NCBI GenBank assembly: GCA_963710745.1
Contig: CAVQBP010000016.1
Span: 225,917 to 289,916 of the forward strand
Length of the DNA stretch: 64,000 nt
Direction of reading: 5' to 3'
From: CAVQBP01 sp963710745
Lineage (GTDB): Bacteria > Bacteroidota > Ignavibacteria > Ignavibacteriales > Ignavibacteriaceae
Part shown: positions 18,856 to 27,452 of the stretch, one piece after another
Position numbering within the stretch: the first letter of the stretch is position 1
Layout: each line of letters starts with the position of its first letter
Notes under the pieces: generated by a model
Told to the model about the DNA's origin: nothing
What the model saw: only the letters and a program-made list of their open reading frames with translations
Databases searched by the model: none
Translations under genes and position numbers: made by a program

Positions 18856-19005
18856 ATGCTTTGGACAATATTCGTAATTTTATTGGTACTATGGTTTTTA
18901 GGTTTAGTAACTTCATATACTTTAGGAGGTTTTATACATATACTTTTAGTGGTAGCAATAATAATACTGGTTATTAATCTTATTTCGGGCCGGAGAACAG
19001 TTTAA
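18856..19005 (+). CDS. lmo0937-family small membrane protein
   Basis: 49 residues beginning MLWTIFVILLVLWFLGLV and ending NLISGRRTV, with two hydrophobic helices joined by SYTLGGFIH. This matches the very short lmo0937-family membrane proteins (DUF5670) found in many Bacteroidota and Firmicutes, often near CsbD and other stress genes. The ATG at 18856 follows TGGAGGCTTT. A good intrinsic terminator follows at 19030-19062. Function is not known. Confidence 0.8.
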   Translation: MLWTIFVILLVLWFLGLVTSYTLGGFIHILLVVAIIILVINLISGRRTV

Positions 19006-19029
19006 GTTATTTGCTACTATCCCCGGATA

Positions 19030-19062
19030 GGCTAAATCTTAAACAGATTTAGCCTTTTTTTT
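19030..19062 (+). terminator. Intrinsic terminator after the lmo0937-like gene
   Basis: Ten-base stem GGCTAAATCT / AGATTTAGCC with a short loop, followed by eight T. It ends the transcript of the 49-residue protein gene 25 bases upstream. Confidence 0.9.
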
Positions 19063-19365
19063 AATCTTTTTCTTGATTCGGGATCATGAGATTGAAGATA
19101 TATAGTTGAATTTTTACTGCAATAATTTTTAATGCAATTAAAGCAGCATTATTATTAAGAGAAACATCATCAACTTTTTCCAATAACAAATCCTCCTGAT
19201 CATTTGAAGAATCAGATGAATGATTAAAATCACTGAAATAATCAAATAATAAATTCTATTTGCATCCCCCGGCAAAGATTTTAATATAAGTGATTATTTA
19301 CACTATTCAATTTTGAGTTTTTTTTAATTTGAGATTATTAACCAACTAATTATAAGGAGAACGTA

Positions 19366-19551
19366 ATGGACAGATTAAGAATAAAAGGTAACTGGAACGA
19401 ACTGAAAGGAAAAATTAAACAAAAATGGAGCGGTCTGACTGATGATGATTTAAAATATGAAGAAGGGAAAGAAGATGAATTATTAGGCAGGATTCAAAAG
19501 AAAACCAGCGAAACCCGGGAAGAAGTAATAAAATATATCAATAGTATTTAA
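19366..19551 (+). CDS. CsbD family stress protein
   Basis: 61 residues with the CsbD pattern: MDRLRIKGNWNELKGKIKQK, then WSGLTDDDL and EGKEDELLGRIQKKTS. CsbD-like proteins are small, hydrophilic and induced by general stress; the biochemical role is unknown. The ATG follows AAGGAGAACGTA, a strong ribosome-binding site. The neighbouring lmo0937-like protein is a common companion. It is convergent with the DUF72 gene. Confidence 0.93.
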   Translation: MDRLRIKGNWNELKGKIKQKWSGLTDDDLKYEEGKEDELLGRIQKKTSETREEVIKYINSI

Positions 19552-19602
19552 TCAAAATAACTATCTCATGTTACGCAACCTTGGGAATATTGGAAAAATG
19601 GA

Positions 19603-19705
19603 GTAATGGAATTGACCAAATTTTCCATTATTCTAAAATTTCAATACTCCAAAGATTATATTTACATAAAAATGGAATGAGAACTAATATTTTTCTCATT
19701 CCATT
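19603..19705. terminator. Paired hairpins between convergent genes
   Basis: Two stem-loops between csbD (plus) and the DUF72 gene (minus). The first, about 19603-19633, pairs GAGTAATGGAA with TTCCATTATTC (one mismatch). The second, 19671-19705, pairs AATGGAATGAGAA with TTCTCATTCCATT perfectly over 13 bases with a 9-base loop. Neither has a long T-run, so their role as terminators for both strands is inferred from position. The arms of the two share the ATGGAAT word. Confidence 0.5.
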
Positions 19706-19834
19706 ATAATTTATCCGAAGCACTTTTTCTGCTTTCTTATTAACTATCGGTTTTTAGAAGCCCGCTTAAATTAATTATCTTGATATCATCTTTTTAACGG
19801 GAACAAATTTATTTTTAGGAAAATATGTAATCAA

Positions 19835-20686
19835 TTATAAGAGTTTTTGGATTTTCTCAATCGTCATCGGTGCGCACCCTTCATAATGATTATTAACATT
19901 TAAGTAAACATCCACATCTTTATTCTGAAGATCTTTTATCATCTCAATTATCTCTTTCAGTTCATCATCCCTGTTGATATAGATCTTATTCCAGTTTTCA
20001 CCCGATATTTTTTCTATTCCGCTTCTGTCCGGACCATGCAGCCGGATGATCGTCTGTCCGTTAATATAGTCTTTATATTTATTATAAATTCCTATAACCG
20101 GCGGCATGAAATAACCCTGCAGGAAAACGTTAGTAAGATCCAAATCTTTTAAAAATCTGAAGTAAGATGTGTTGAGATAATTCGGATTTCTTATTTCGAT
20201 TGACATTGGCGGAACATCTGCCGGCAGGGAAGTGAAGAACTGATGGAGATGTCTTTGAAACCCTGAAAGTGAGGATATCTTCTGCTTGTTCAGATATTCG
20301 AACTGGAAGATTAAAGAACCGATTTGATTTCTAACCGGCTTCATTATCTGCAGAAATTCTTCGAATAGCTCTACCGACATGAAGTGAGGATTCTTCCTTA
20401 AAGGCTCGCCTCTTTTCCTGCTGTAGTAGTGAGTAAGAGTAATAGAATTAGGGATTTTGACAGTGAATTTAAAATCTCCAGGAACAGATTTTTTGTATTC
20501 CTCGACTGTCTTTATATCCGGGAGCTTTACAATATCGAATAAGGACCAGAACCATTGATCGACTTCAACTGAATTGTAATGCTTCGAATACTCTTCAAGA
20601 TAATTTATCTCACCAAATTCCGGATATATAATTCCTTTCCAGGAATCATATTTCCAGCTGCAGGTACCGGTATGTAATTTATTCAT
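19835..20686 (-). CDS. DUF72 domain-containing protein (YecE-like)
   Basis: 283 residues with the DUF72 TIM-barrel pattern: an N-terminal GTCSWKYDSWKGIIYPE, a YSKHYNSVEVDQWFWSL segment, FKFTVKIPNSITLTHYY, and a C-terminal strand with DVYLNVNNHYEGCAP. Members resemble endonuclease IV-like barrels, but no reaction is established. The ATG at 20686 lacks a clear ribosome-binding site, as is common in this lineage. Transcribed away from the three-gene JAMM cassette. Confidence 0.9.
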   Translation of the reverse strand: MNKLHTGTCSWKYDSWKGIIYPEFGEINYLEEYSKHYNSVEVDQWFWSLFDIVKLPDIKTVEEYKKSVPGDFKFTVKIPNSITLTHYYSRKRGEPLRKNPHFMSVELFEEFLQIMKPVRNQIGSLIFQFEYLNKQKISSLSGFQRHLHQFFTSLPADVPPMSIEIRNPNYLNTSYFRFLKDLDLTNVFLQGYFMPPVIGIYNKYKDYINGQTIIRLHGPDRSGIEKISGENWNKIYINRDDELKEIIEMIKDLQNKDVDVYLNVNNHYEGCAPMTIEKIQKLL

Positions 20687-21033
20687 GAATGCAAATTAAA
20701 TATGAATAATTAAAAATTAAAAATTTACTGAGATTTGAATTGTTTTGTTTCTCTCACAATTTACACAATTAATCAAAATTCCTACCGGGCTTAAATACAA
20801 ATTGCAAAATAACTACTACTAGTATTGTCAAACAATTGTTACAATTGTTATTATTATTGTTACATCTTTGGTAGAGAAATCATTTGTCATTTCCTAATTT
20901 AGCTGCAGAATTCTTTACAATCTTCACTTAACAAACCTTACTCGCTTCATTGTTAAGTTCAATCATTGTAACTATCTGACCGGTTAATCATATAATAATT
21001 TTTTATTAACAATTTAAATTCCAGGAGGAAAAG
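20687..21033. other. Divergent intergenic region with AT-rich palindromes
   Basis: Separates DUF72 (minus) from the three-gene cassette (plus). At 20831-20848 the words AACAATTGTT and ACAATTGT are overlapping palindromes followed by a TTATTATTATTGTTACA run, possibly an operator. A strong ribosome-binding site (CCAGGAGGAAAAG) ends the region. No reading frame is supported. Confidence 0.4.
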
Positions 21034-22611
21034 ATGGCAATAAACAGTTCAGTTGGTTTTTATGCGGGACAAAATGTGGTCCCTTCTGTCCGTAAATTTG
21101 CTTCCGAAAGTTTCAACACAGCAATAGCAACTTTAGGTTATAACCCCGGCGATATATTGTTAAACAGGGTAACAGGCGGATTTAATAGTGTTGTGCAAAT
21201 TTCCGCTTCCTATTGTTTAAGAAGTTATATTGAGCAGACGGGGCAAATTAACGTTATCAGCAGAATGAGGGGTAAGGCCTTAAAAACATTGCTGAATGAA
21301 ATTAGTAAGAAATTAACAGATCCATTTTGGGAAAATTATGAGCCTGTTGATGAACAGGCATACGGATTTGGATATAAATTACTTACAGCTTCCCTCATTT
21401 TTGAAAAACAAAATGATGTTAAGATTAAATTAGAGGGGGAAGTCTCCTTTCTTACACAGGAATTGGAGATTAAACCGATTTTTGAAATTCCATCCTATAT
21501 TAAAGAACAGGGACAGACTGCGGATGCTAATAAACAAACACCTGATGTTAAGAATGTTTTTAAAGTAGCTGCCTTTCTCGTTCCACAGGAATTTATGAAT
21601 ACTGGAATTGCTTTTTATGATCCTCAATTAGAAAGAATACCGCTTGTGGTTACCAAAACAATTGGAAAGATTGAAGTTACACTGAATTGTAAGTTTAAAT
21701 CCATCCAGTATCCCCCGCAGAAAGCAGTAGATATTGTACTGGATTTTAACAATTCCAAAACAGAAATTCAAACTGACGATGGTGATACCAAGGTAATTTA
21801 TAAAAAATTCCTGGAAATGAAAGAAGCTTATCTGAAATCTCTGGTTGTGCCGCGGGCAGAAATTATGCTGACACCTACGATATCACTCGTAGGCCGGAAT
21901 GCTGCAAATATTAATGTAGCAGAGCTACCGGAATTTGAAGCAATAGTATTTTACGTAAGTTCAGGAAATAAGCAGGCTATTTGTGCGGCATTTGATGTTG
22001 TCCCCGGCTGTAAAGGGATCATCGAAAGTGTTACACACTTTATAAGCGGCTTTGATTATGGTGTGATACATGACGAATATGTAATTCAGAGGGTTTTACA
22101 TCATAAATGGAATCAAGGCGGATTTGACCGTTCATTAAATATATCTAAAAAAGTATCTATTCATGTGAAGAGAAACGGCCATGAAAGGGATGAGGATGCT
22201 ATGGTGTACGGCAGGTTAATATTGGAGAGTCTCGATATTGTGGCATTAGAACCGCACGCTGATTTAAGAGGAGATATATTATTCTTAAACGGACAAGCAC
22301 AAGGTGTAGCAGACAGTGTTGTTTTATTGTCAGATGGAACTGTGCTGACGCCGGCGAATGCGGATTTAGGTCCTGCCGAGAATACCGTCTGGGGAGTTGA
22401 TACTGTGGCGAGCCTGAGTATACCCTGGGAATCCGATCCGGAGTTAAGGGATTTTCAATATAAAGCGCATAGAGACGGTATACGGCATTTATCCAGGCCA
22501 TTTTCGAGATTTCCGTTAAATTATGATATGCCTCATATTGAATATACCCGCACTGAGGCGATTCAAAAAAGAATGTTTTTTCTTGGAGAGATACCGGTTG
22601 TGTTTTTTTAA
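21034..22611 (+). CDS. Uncharacterised 525-residue protein, first gene of a three-gene cassette
   Basis: I do not recognise this protein. It has no signal peptide or transmembrane segment. It alternates helical stretches near the N-terminus (ISRMRGKALKTLLNEISKKL at about 75-94) with many beta-type stretches, and a basic patch HVKRNGHERDEDAMVYG in the C-terminal third. It ends in LGEIPVVFF. The ATG follows AGGAGGAAAAG, so it is well translated. The last 30 bases are duplicated right after the stop codon (22617-22646), suggesting an in-progress change of the C-terminus. It is followed at 58 bases by a coiled-coil/membrane protein gene and then by a JAMM protease gene. The three may act together. 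Confidence 0.8.
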   Translation: MAINSSVGFYAGQNVVPSVRKFASESFNTAIATLGYNPGDILLNRVTGGFNSVVQISASYCLRSYIEQTGQINVISRMRGKALKTLLNEISKKLTDPFWENYEPVDEQAYGFGYKLLTASLIFEKQNDVKIKLEGEVSFLTQELEIKPIFEIPSYIKEQGQTADANKQTPDVKNVFKVAAFLVPQEFMNTGIAFYDPQLERIPLVVTKTIGKIEVTLNCKFKSIQYPPQKAVDIVLDFNNSKTEIQTDDGDTKVIYKKFLEMKEAYLKSLVVPRAEIMLTPTISLVGRNAANINVAELPEFEAIVFYVSSGNKQAICAAFDVVPGCKGIIESVTHFISGFDYGVIHDEYVIQRVLHHKWNQGGFDRSLNISKKVSIHVKRNGHERDEDAMVYGRLILESLDIVALEPHADLRGDILFLNGQAQGVADSVVLLSDGTVLTPANADLGPAENTVWGVDTVASLSIPWESDPELRDFQYKAHRDGIRHLSRPFSRFPLNYDMPHIEYTRTEAIQKRMFFLGEIPVVFF

Positions 22612-22669
22612 TAGTACTTGGAGAGATACCTGTTGTGATTTTTAATATAATTAAGAAAGGAATAGAGAA

Positions 22670-23617
22670 ATGGATTTAAAGAATTCAAAATCATGCTATA
22701 ATATTTTGCATAATCAGAAGCTTGCGGAAGAAAGACTTGTAGCCAGTGCAACAGCATTTTCAAAATTAAATCAATATAAAAAATTGCTGAATGATATTCA
22801 AAAATTAGATAAAAAAGATTCAAACCAATGTCCGGAAATTAGTAATGCTGTTACTGATTATGCATTCAATGCCGAAGCCAACAGCAGGCTGCTGATTAAA
22901 AATGCACTTGATTCAATAAATGATTTACGGGATTCCGGTGCGCTCTACCAGATAGTTGATGATGCAGGTAAAGAACTATCCAAGATGAAGAGTATAGAGA
23001 TATTGAACAGGCTGGAGACTGAAGGTAAAAAAGCTAAAGAACAATTCGGATCTGAGACTGCAGAAATATTCAGTGAAGCAGTAAAATCTTTGAAAAGCCT
23101 CGATATTAAGTTAAGTGCCAAAGAGGGAAAAATAATTGTTAATAAGAAGATTGTTGGAGACCAGAGTGCTAAAGTCGAATTGTCAACAAAAAGACAACCA
23201 GGCCAGATGGGTAGAATATCTTCCGATGAATTCTTTTCCGGGAAAGGCGGGAGAATCTTTGTTTCTCCCGGGCAATTATACCTGCCTCCTGATTGTCACC
23301 ACAAACCGCCGAGCATCAAGGAAAGCGACAGAATACCTGCTGATATATATGCCGGAACTGTTTCTGGACTGGCAATGACTAAAGGATTGTTTTACCAGCA
23401 TGCAAGAAGAGTAATGGAACTTGGACCAAGGGGTTTACGAGGTGAAGATCCTGTAACAGCAATCCTTATAGCGATAGCTGTTATAGGTGCTGCGTTAGTA
23501 ATATATGGTATTGCGACAGGAGATGGTTTCATAACTGCATTCGGAGCAGTCTTAATAGCGGGCGCAGCACTAGTAGCTTTCGGAGGATTTTCTTTAATAT
23601 TGGCAATTGTGGCATGA
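22670..23617 (+). CDS. Uncharacterised protein: helical N-terminus, glycine/alanine-rich membrane C-terminus
   Basis: 315 residues. Residues 1-170 are strongly helical and charged (probable coiled coil; KSCYNILHNQKLAEERLVAS and later Lys/Glu-rich segments). A Gly/Pro-rich linker follows (FFSGKGGRIFVSPGQLYLPP and DCHHKPPS). Residues 255-315 hold two hydrophobic helices of small residues (AILIAIAVIGAALVIYGIA and ITAFGAVLIAGAALVAFGG), ending FSLILAIVA. No family is recognised. Its stop codon overlaps the start of the JAMM protease gene (ATGA), so the two are translationally coupled. A model in which the JAMM protein trims or releases this protein or its partner is speculation. Confidence 0.8.
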   Translation: MDLKNSKSCYNILHNQKLAEERLVASATAFSKLNQYKKLLNDIQKLDKKDSNQCPEISNAVTDYAFNAEANSRLLIKNALDSINDLRDSGALYQIVDDAGKELSKMKSIEILNRLETEGKKAKEQFGSETAEIFSEAVKSLKSLDIKLSAKEGKIIVNKKIVGDQSAKVELSTKRQPGQMGRISSDEFFSGKGGRIFVSPGQLYLPPDCHHKPPSIKESDRIPADIYAGTVSGLAMTKGLFYQHARRVMELGPRGLRGEDPVTAILIAIAVIGAALVIYGIATGDGFITAFGAVLIAGAALVAFGGFSLILAIVA

Positions 23618-24054
23618 TGAAGAATTTCCCGATACTTAGTAAGAAGTTGTGTCGTGATTTGACAAGCGCAATTCACGACACCTTTAATAGAGAAGTCTGC
23701 GGATTTTTAATTGAAGAGGAAAATGAACTGCGTTTCAGAAGAATGGAAAATCTTGGCGGATACGGGGAATTTATTTTAGACGAAGTTATGGTAAAATTAT
23801 TTTGTGATAATGCCGGAAAGAATGGAATTAAAGTCAGATACTTTGTCCATAATCATTTTACCGGCCTTGAATTATCAAGCTCAGATATAAATTCATTTTG
23901 CAGGAATGATTGGCCATGGTTAATAGTCATGATCAAAAATGATAAAATTTCCGGTAAATGGTACTGGCATGAGAAGAACAGCATCCACTCTCAAGATTTA
24001 ATTACTGAAGTTACACAAAATTCATTCATTTTGGACGAACCTCGTAGGCCTTGA
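23614..24054 (+). CDS. JAMM/MPN-type (Mov34/JAB) putative metalloprotease
   Basis: 146 residues matching the prokaryotic JAB fold. EVCGFLIEEENELRF carries the catalytic Glu at about 28. VRYFVHNHFTGLELSSSDI carries the zinc ligands HxH at about 78-80 and the Asp at about 90, with the Ser before it. The spacing is one residue shorter than the classical HxHx7SxxD, but matches many bacterial JAB proteins (HSHP..PSxxD type). JAMM proteins cleave isopeptide or peptide bonds next to ubiquitin-like tails or process phage tail or secreted proteins. There is no E1, E2 or ubiquitin-like gene here. It overlaps the preceding gene by 4 bases (or 1 base with the second ATG). Confidence 0.75.
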   Translation: MMKNFPILSKKLCRDLTSAIHDTFNREVCGFLIEEENELRFRRMENLGGYGEFILDEVMVKLFCDNAGKNGIKVRYFVHNHFTGLELSSSDINSFCRNDWPWLIVMIKNDKISGKWYWHEKNSIHSQDLITEVTQNSFILDEPRRP

Positions 24055-24080
24055 GAGTTACTTTTAAAGGACTCTCAAGG
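24049..24080. terminator. Hairpin overlapping the stop of the JAMM gene
   Basis: Perfect ten-base stem CCTTGAGAGT / ACTCTCAAGG around a 12-base loop, beginning inside the last codons of the JAMM gene. There is no T-run after it, so termination is likely but not certain. A similar CCTTGAG / CTCAAGG hairpin occurs at 48825-48848, suggesting a recurring intergenic element. Confidence 0.5.
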
Positions 24081-24386
24081 TTGATAAAAAGCATCCTTCA
24101 TATTTCAGGGAGTGACCACTGAAGGAGAGGGGCGTAACTTCAGTTAATTTCTAAAAAAAACTACTTTCTAAATAACTATTGCAATCAGAAATAACAATAA
24201 TAACCTCTCCGATATTTTAATTTTGAACCAAAGATATTATTGAATCCCAACACTCAGCTTGCCATTTTCTGAAGATATCTTTAAAAGAAGATAATTTTCC
24301 GCAATAAAATTTTCAAATCTTGTAAGAAATCAGACTGGTTTTAATACTATTATATTAAATTGTATTCATCATAATTGTAAAAGAAT
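24081..24386. other. Intergenic region upstream of the ECF sigma factor
   Basis: About 300 AT-rich bases. It contains a small CTTCA...TGAAG stem near 24090-24125 (TTCAGGGAGTGACCACTGAA). The promoter of the sigma factor gene should be here; I see no convincing -35/-10 pair and no reading frame. Confidence 0.35.
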
Positions 24387-24887
24387 ATGACGGAAAGAGA
24401 ACAAAAACAGATATTCTACAACTGGCTTAAAAATTATAAGGGGCTGCTCTTTAAAGTCATTCGTGCATATGCTTTTAATTTACACGATCAGGAAGATTTA
24501 TTCCAGGAAATAACAATCCAGATTTGGAATTCAATACCTAATTTCCGGGGGGATTCCGCAGCTTCAACATGGGTTTACCGGGTTTCATTGTACTCTGCCA
24601 TTTCCTGGTCAAAAAAGGAAAAAAAACATAATGCCGGCAAACAATCACTTGATGGAATCAGACATATGCTGACTGAAATTTCGAGCTTTAAGGACAGCCG
24701 GGTGGAATGGTTATATTTACAAATAGCAAAATTAAATGAAATTGATCGTTCACTTACTCTTCTTTTACTGGATGGATTTAGTTATAAAGAAATGGCAGGT
24801 ATTCTTGGAATTTCGGAAAGTAATGTAGGTGTAAAAATTAACCGGATAAAAAAAGATCTAATACAAAAATCTCAGGAGGAATTTTAG
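24387..24887 (+). CDS. ECF-type RNA polymerase sigma factor (sigma-70 family)
   Basis: 166 residues. Region 2 reads DQEDLFQEITIQIWNSIPNF followed by STWVYRVSLYSAISWSKK, the -10 recognition and core-binding helices. Region 4 reads LLLDGFSYKEMAGILGISES followed by NVGVKINRIKKDL, the -35 helix-turn-helix. No region 3 and no extra domain are present. It is followed after one base by a membrane protein gene, the usual place for an anti-sigma factor. It could direct RNA polymerase to stress genes; the signal is unknown. Confidence 0.93.
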   Translation: MTEREQKQIFYNWLKNYKGLLFKVIRAYAFNLHDQEDLFQEITIQIWNSIPNFRGDSAASTWVYRVSLYSAISWSKKEKKHNAGKQSLDGIRHMLTEISSFKDSRVEWLYLQIAKLNEIDRSLTLLLLDGFSYKEMAGILGISESNVGVKINRIKKDLIQKSQEEF

Positions 24888-24888
24888 A

Positions 24889-25467
24889 ATGGAGTTTGAA
24901 GATATGAAAAAAATTTGGGTTGAACAAAATAACGAAAACATTTACGCAATAAATGAATCGGAATTGCACCGTCGTGTTATTAGAAATAAAAACAGAGTCA
25001 AACGAATGGTTAATAAATTTGAGTGGACTTTTCTGCTTACTGTGATTGGAATAGGTTTATTTGCTCTTATTTACGGAATTCTGGACAATAAATTATTTCA
25101 TTTTATTGATGCTTTTATCTTTTTTTTAGCCGGAGGTTATTTTTATAAAAGCCGTTTGGACAGGATTAAATATGAAGGTCAATCGAATCTTTCACTATTA
25201 GGCGACCTGGAACTGGCAATACGAAGTCTTGAATTCTATGGTAAACGGCATAAAAATTTTATAATATGGTGCATTTTGCCCCTGGTTTGCGTAACCTTAA
25301 TACAACTTGTCAACACTTATAACAACAAACCATGGTGGTTGTGGATTATTGCTTTTGGCTGGTTTGTCATGGCTGACTGGTTTGTAAAAAAAGAATTGCG
25401 CTGCAGGATTTTACCTAAAAAGGAAGACTTAGTATACTTACGCAGCATGCTTTTGAAGGACGAGTAA
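24889..25467 (+). CDS. Membrane protein paired with ECF sigma factor (possible anti-sigma)
   Basis: 192 residues. A cytoplasmic N-terminal segment of about 45 residues (MEFEDMKKIWVEQNNENIYA) precedes two pairs of transmembrane helices (FEWTFLLTVIGIGLFALIYG, IDAFIFFLAGGYFY, FIIWCILPLVCVTLIQLV, WLWIIAFGWFVMADWFV). Proteins with this MExxDMKxxW start often follow Bacteroidota ECF genes. It begins one base after the sigma factor stop, with a strong AGGAGGAATTTTAG site. The anti-sigma role is inferred from position; no zinc-binding HxxxCxxC motif is seen. Confidence 0.75.
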   Translation: MEFEDMKKIWVEQNNENIYAINESELHRRVIRNKNRVKRMVNKFEWTFLLTVIGIGLFALIYGILDNKLFHFIDAFIFFLAGGYFYKSRLDRIKYEGQSNLSLLGDLELAIRSLEFYGKRHKNFIIWCILPLVCVTLIQLVNTYNNKPWWLWIIAFGWFVMADWFVKKELRCRILPKKEDLVYLRSMLLKDE

Positions 25468-25606
25468 AAAGCTGTGAGCATTTTATACATCCGGCATTGG
25501 TTTTATAATTTTTTGTATGATTCTCAGCATTTTTAAGTACATATGTATACCGGTACTATTCAGATAATATATCATCTCTGCGGGAAGAAAAAATTCTGTA
25601 TTCAAA

Positions 25607-26569
25607 TTATTTCACGTTTAGATATTGTCTTCGTTTACCAAAGATACCGTATAGACCTCCCGTATGCAGAAATAAATTTTCCATCCCCTTATTTTTCATG
25701 AGAAAATTATCGTAGTATGCATTAAAAGCTTTCCCTGTATAAGCCGGATCTAAAAGAATACCTGTTGAAACGGCTAACTGTTTAATCAAAGAAATTTTAT
25801 CATCTGAAATATTTTTATATCCTTCGGTTGAATAACCGTCAATTATTTCCAGGTTTTTTTCGTCTAATTCACATGGCAGCTTATAATCAAGAATGCAGCC
25901 TTCGGCTAATTGTAATATTTTCTTTTTTATTATTTCCCTGGGATAAAGCACGTTAACAGCATAGATCTTCAATTTACTTTTTAATAATGCTGCACCGACC
26001 AATAGTCCGGCAGCCGTCCCGCCTGAACCACAGGCTGAAGTAATTCCTGAAATTTTCTTCAGATCAATTTGCCCATTTATTTCCTGCATAAATGAAACAT
26101 ATCCCCAGATACCTAAAGTTGTGGATCCGCCTTCCGGAATTACGTATACATTCTTACCTTTTTTTACAAGTTTCATCCTTTCATTAAACATAATATCATT
26201 AACCCGTAAAAAATCTTTTTTTGTTAAAAAAGAAATTTCAGCACCGAATATTTTATCAAGAAACAGGTTCCCATCAGCTATAGTTCTGTCAGTTCCCCAC
26301 AAAAATAATTTGGATTTTATTCCTGCTTTTGCTGCTGCAATGACTGCTGCCCTTGCATGGTTCGACTGTTCACCGCCATCGGTAAAAACCAAATCAGCTT
26401 TTTCTTTTTTTGCCTGGTAAATTAAAAATTCAAGTTTCCTGATTTTATTCCCGGATAATTCCATGCCGGTCAAATCATCGCGCTTTATTATAAATTTGTG
26501 ATTGTTAAATTTATGAATCTCCACAGGTGTAGGGATATTTGCCAGATGTAATTTCTTCGGTACTATCAT
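25607..26569 (-). CDS. PLP-dependent D-cysteine desulfhydrase / ACC deaminase family
   Basis: 320 residues from the ATG at 26569; a GTG at 26599 is in frame but gives an extension the family lacks. These fold-type II PLP enzymes break D-cysteine to pyruvate, ammonia and sulfide, or deaminate 1-aminocyclopropane-1-carboxylate. Motifs: IPTPVE near the start, FIIKRDDLTGMELSGNKIRK with the PLP lysine in SGNKIRKLEFL, GGEQSNHARAA, and the phosphate-binding loop ACGSGGTAAGL. LFLHTGGLYGIFG near the C-terminus is also typical. True ACC deaminase cannot be told from D-cysteine desulfhydrase by eye. The gene appears monocistronic. Confidence 0.85.
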   Translation of the reverse strand: MIVPKKLHLANIPTPVEIHKFNNHKFIIKRDDLTGMELSGNKIRKLEFLIYQAKKEKADLVFTDGGEQSNHARAAVIAAAKAGIKSKLFLWGTDRTIADGNLFLDKIFGAEISFLTKKDFLRVNDIMFNERMKLVKKGKNVYVIPEGGSTTLGIWGYVSFMQEINGQIDLKKISGITSACGSGGTAAGLLVGAALLKSKLKIYAVNVLYPREIIKKKILQLAEGCILDYKLPCELDEKNLEIIDGYSTEGYKNISDDKISLIKQLAVSTGILLDPAYTGKAFNAYYDNFLMKNKGMENLFLHTGGLYGIFGKRRQYLNVK

Positions 26570-26653
26570 TTTTTGCTCTATGACTTTGACAGAATTCACA
26601 GCAATATTAATAAAAAAGAGTTAATTAAGAAACAATAATTAAAAAGAATTATT

Positions 26654-26956
26654 ATGAGCTGGCATAAAATAGATCTTGATTATGAAGAAGTGCTGTGGGG
26701 AGAAAAAGATAAAATTACAGGAATAATTAATGATGTAATGGTTGCATTTTCTGAAAGAAGGTATTCAAAGGGGATAGCAATATTTGAAGGAAGAGAACGT
26801 GAAAAACACTTCATCTATTTTTCGCCCGCATCGGTCAAAGTACCGGCACTTGTCGATTTAATTAATATTTATTCGGGACTAATTTGCAAACCGCCATTTA
26901 AGGGGAGTGTACACTATCTAGCCGGTGATCTGAATTATGCAAGATTTTTTTTGTAA
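26654..26956 (+). CDS. Hypothetical protein, 100 residues
   Basis: Not recognised. It is soluble, mixed alpha/beta, with an acidic start (MSWHKIDLDYEEVLWG) and a hydrophobic end (LAGDLNYARFFL). There is no cysteine pair or membrane helix. It is divergent from the PLP enzyme gene, 84 bases away. An AAGAATT-type sequence before the ATG is a weak ribosome-binding site. Confidence 0.55.
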   Translation: MSWHKIDLDYEEVLWGEKDKITGIINDVMVAFSERRYSKGIAIFEGREREKHFIYFSPASVKVPALVDLINIYSGLICKPPFKGSVHYLAGDLNYARFFL

Positions 26957-27051
26957 GATTAAATCTCCTGGCGGATATAATTTCTGCTGAATAGAACGAA
27001 AACAATTCAGAGTTAAATTAAGAAATAAATGATGATTATTTGAAACTTAAT

Positions 27052-27321
27052 CTATTCAAAATGCAGAACCAGATAAAGTGCAGGCAGGGTCAGGATAAAT
27101 GCACAGATCAAGTTAATTGGATTGAATGCTCTGCCTTTTATTCTTCTTTTCAGGTTTATAAGTGATAATACAAATCCCAAGACTATGCTTATTACGGCAA
27201 TGCCGATAGCAGCCAACTCGCGATTATAGTAACCCAGAATTCCTGCCGGTGAATTAGCCGCAATAATAAATAACATCGGCAATATCATCGAGAGCACAAG
27301 TGATTTAACTTCTTTATTCAT
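27052..27321 (-). CDS. Small hypothetical membrane protein
   Basis: 89 residues with three hydrophobic helices: VLSMILPMLFIIAANSPAG, LAAIGIAVISIVLGFVLSL and INLICAFILTLPALYLVLHF, with a basic loop KRRIKGRAFN between the second and third. No family recognised. Part of a run of three small minus-strand genes. Confidence 0.6.
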   Translation of the reverse strand: MNKEVKSLVLSMILPMLFIIAANSPAGILGYYNRELAAIGIAVISIVLGFVLSLINLKRRIKGRAFNPINLICAFILTLPALYLVLHFE

Positions 27322-27452
27322 ACTAAATTTCTTTTTTCAGTTAGTGATCAAGAATTTTACCATTTTAAACATTAAAAATTCAATCTAAATAGACTTTTAT
27401 TAAGCCCGGTCTCTAAAACCATGTATAAACCGCTATTTTTTGATTGAAATAT

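Noticed and set aside
23614..24054. Ubiquitin-like conjugation operon (Bil-type) around the JAMM gene
   Set aside because: No E1, E2 or ubiquitin-like reading frame is found on either side; the neighbours are two unrecognised proteins and an ECF sigma factor pair.
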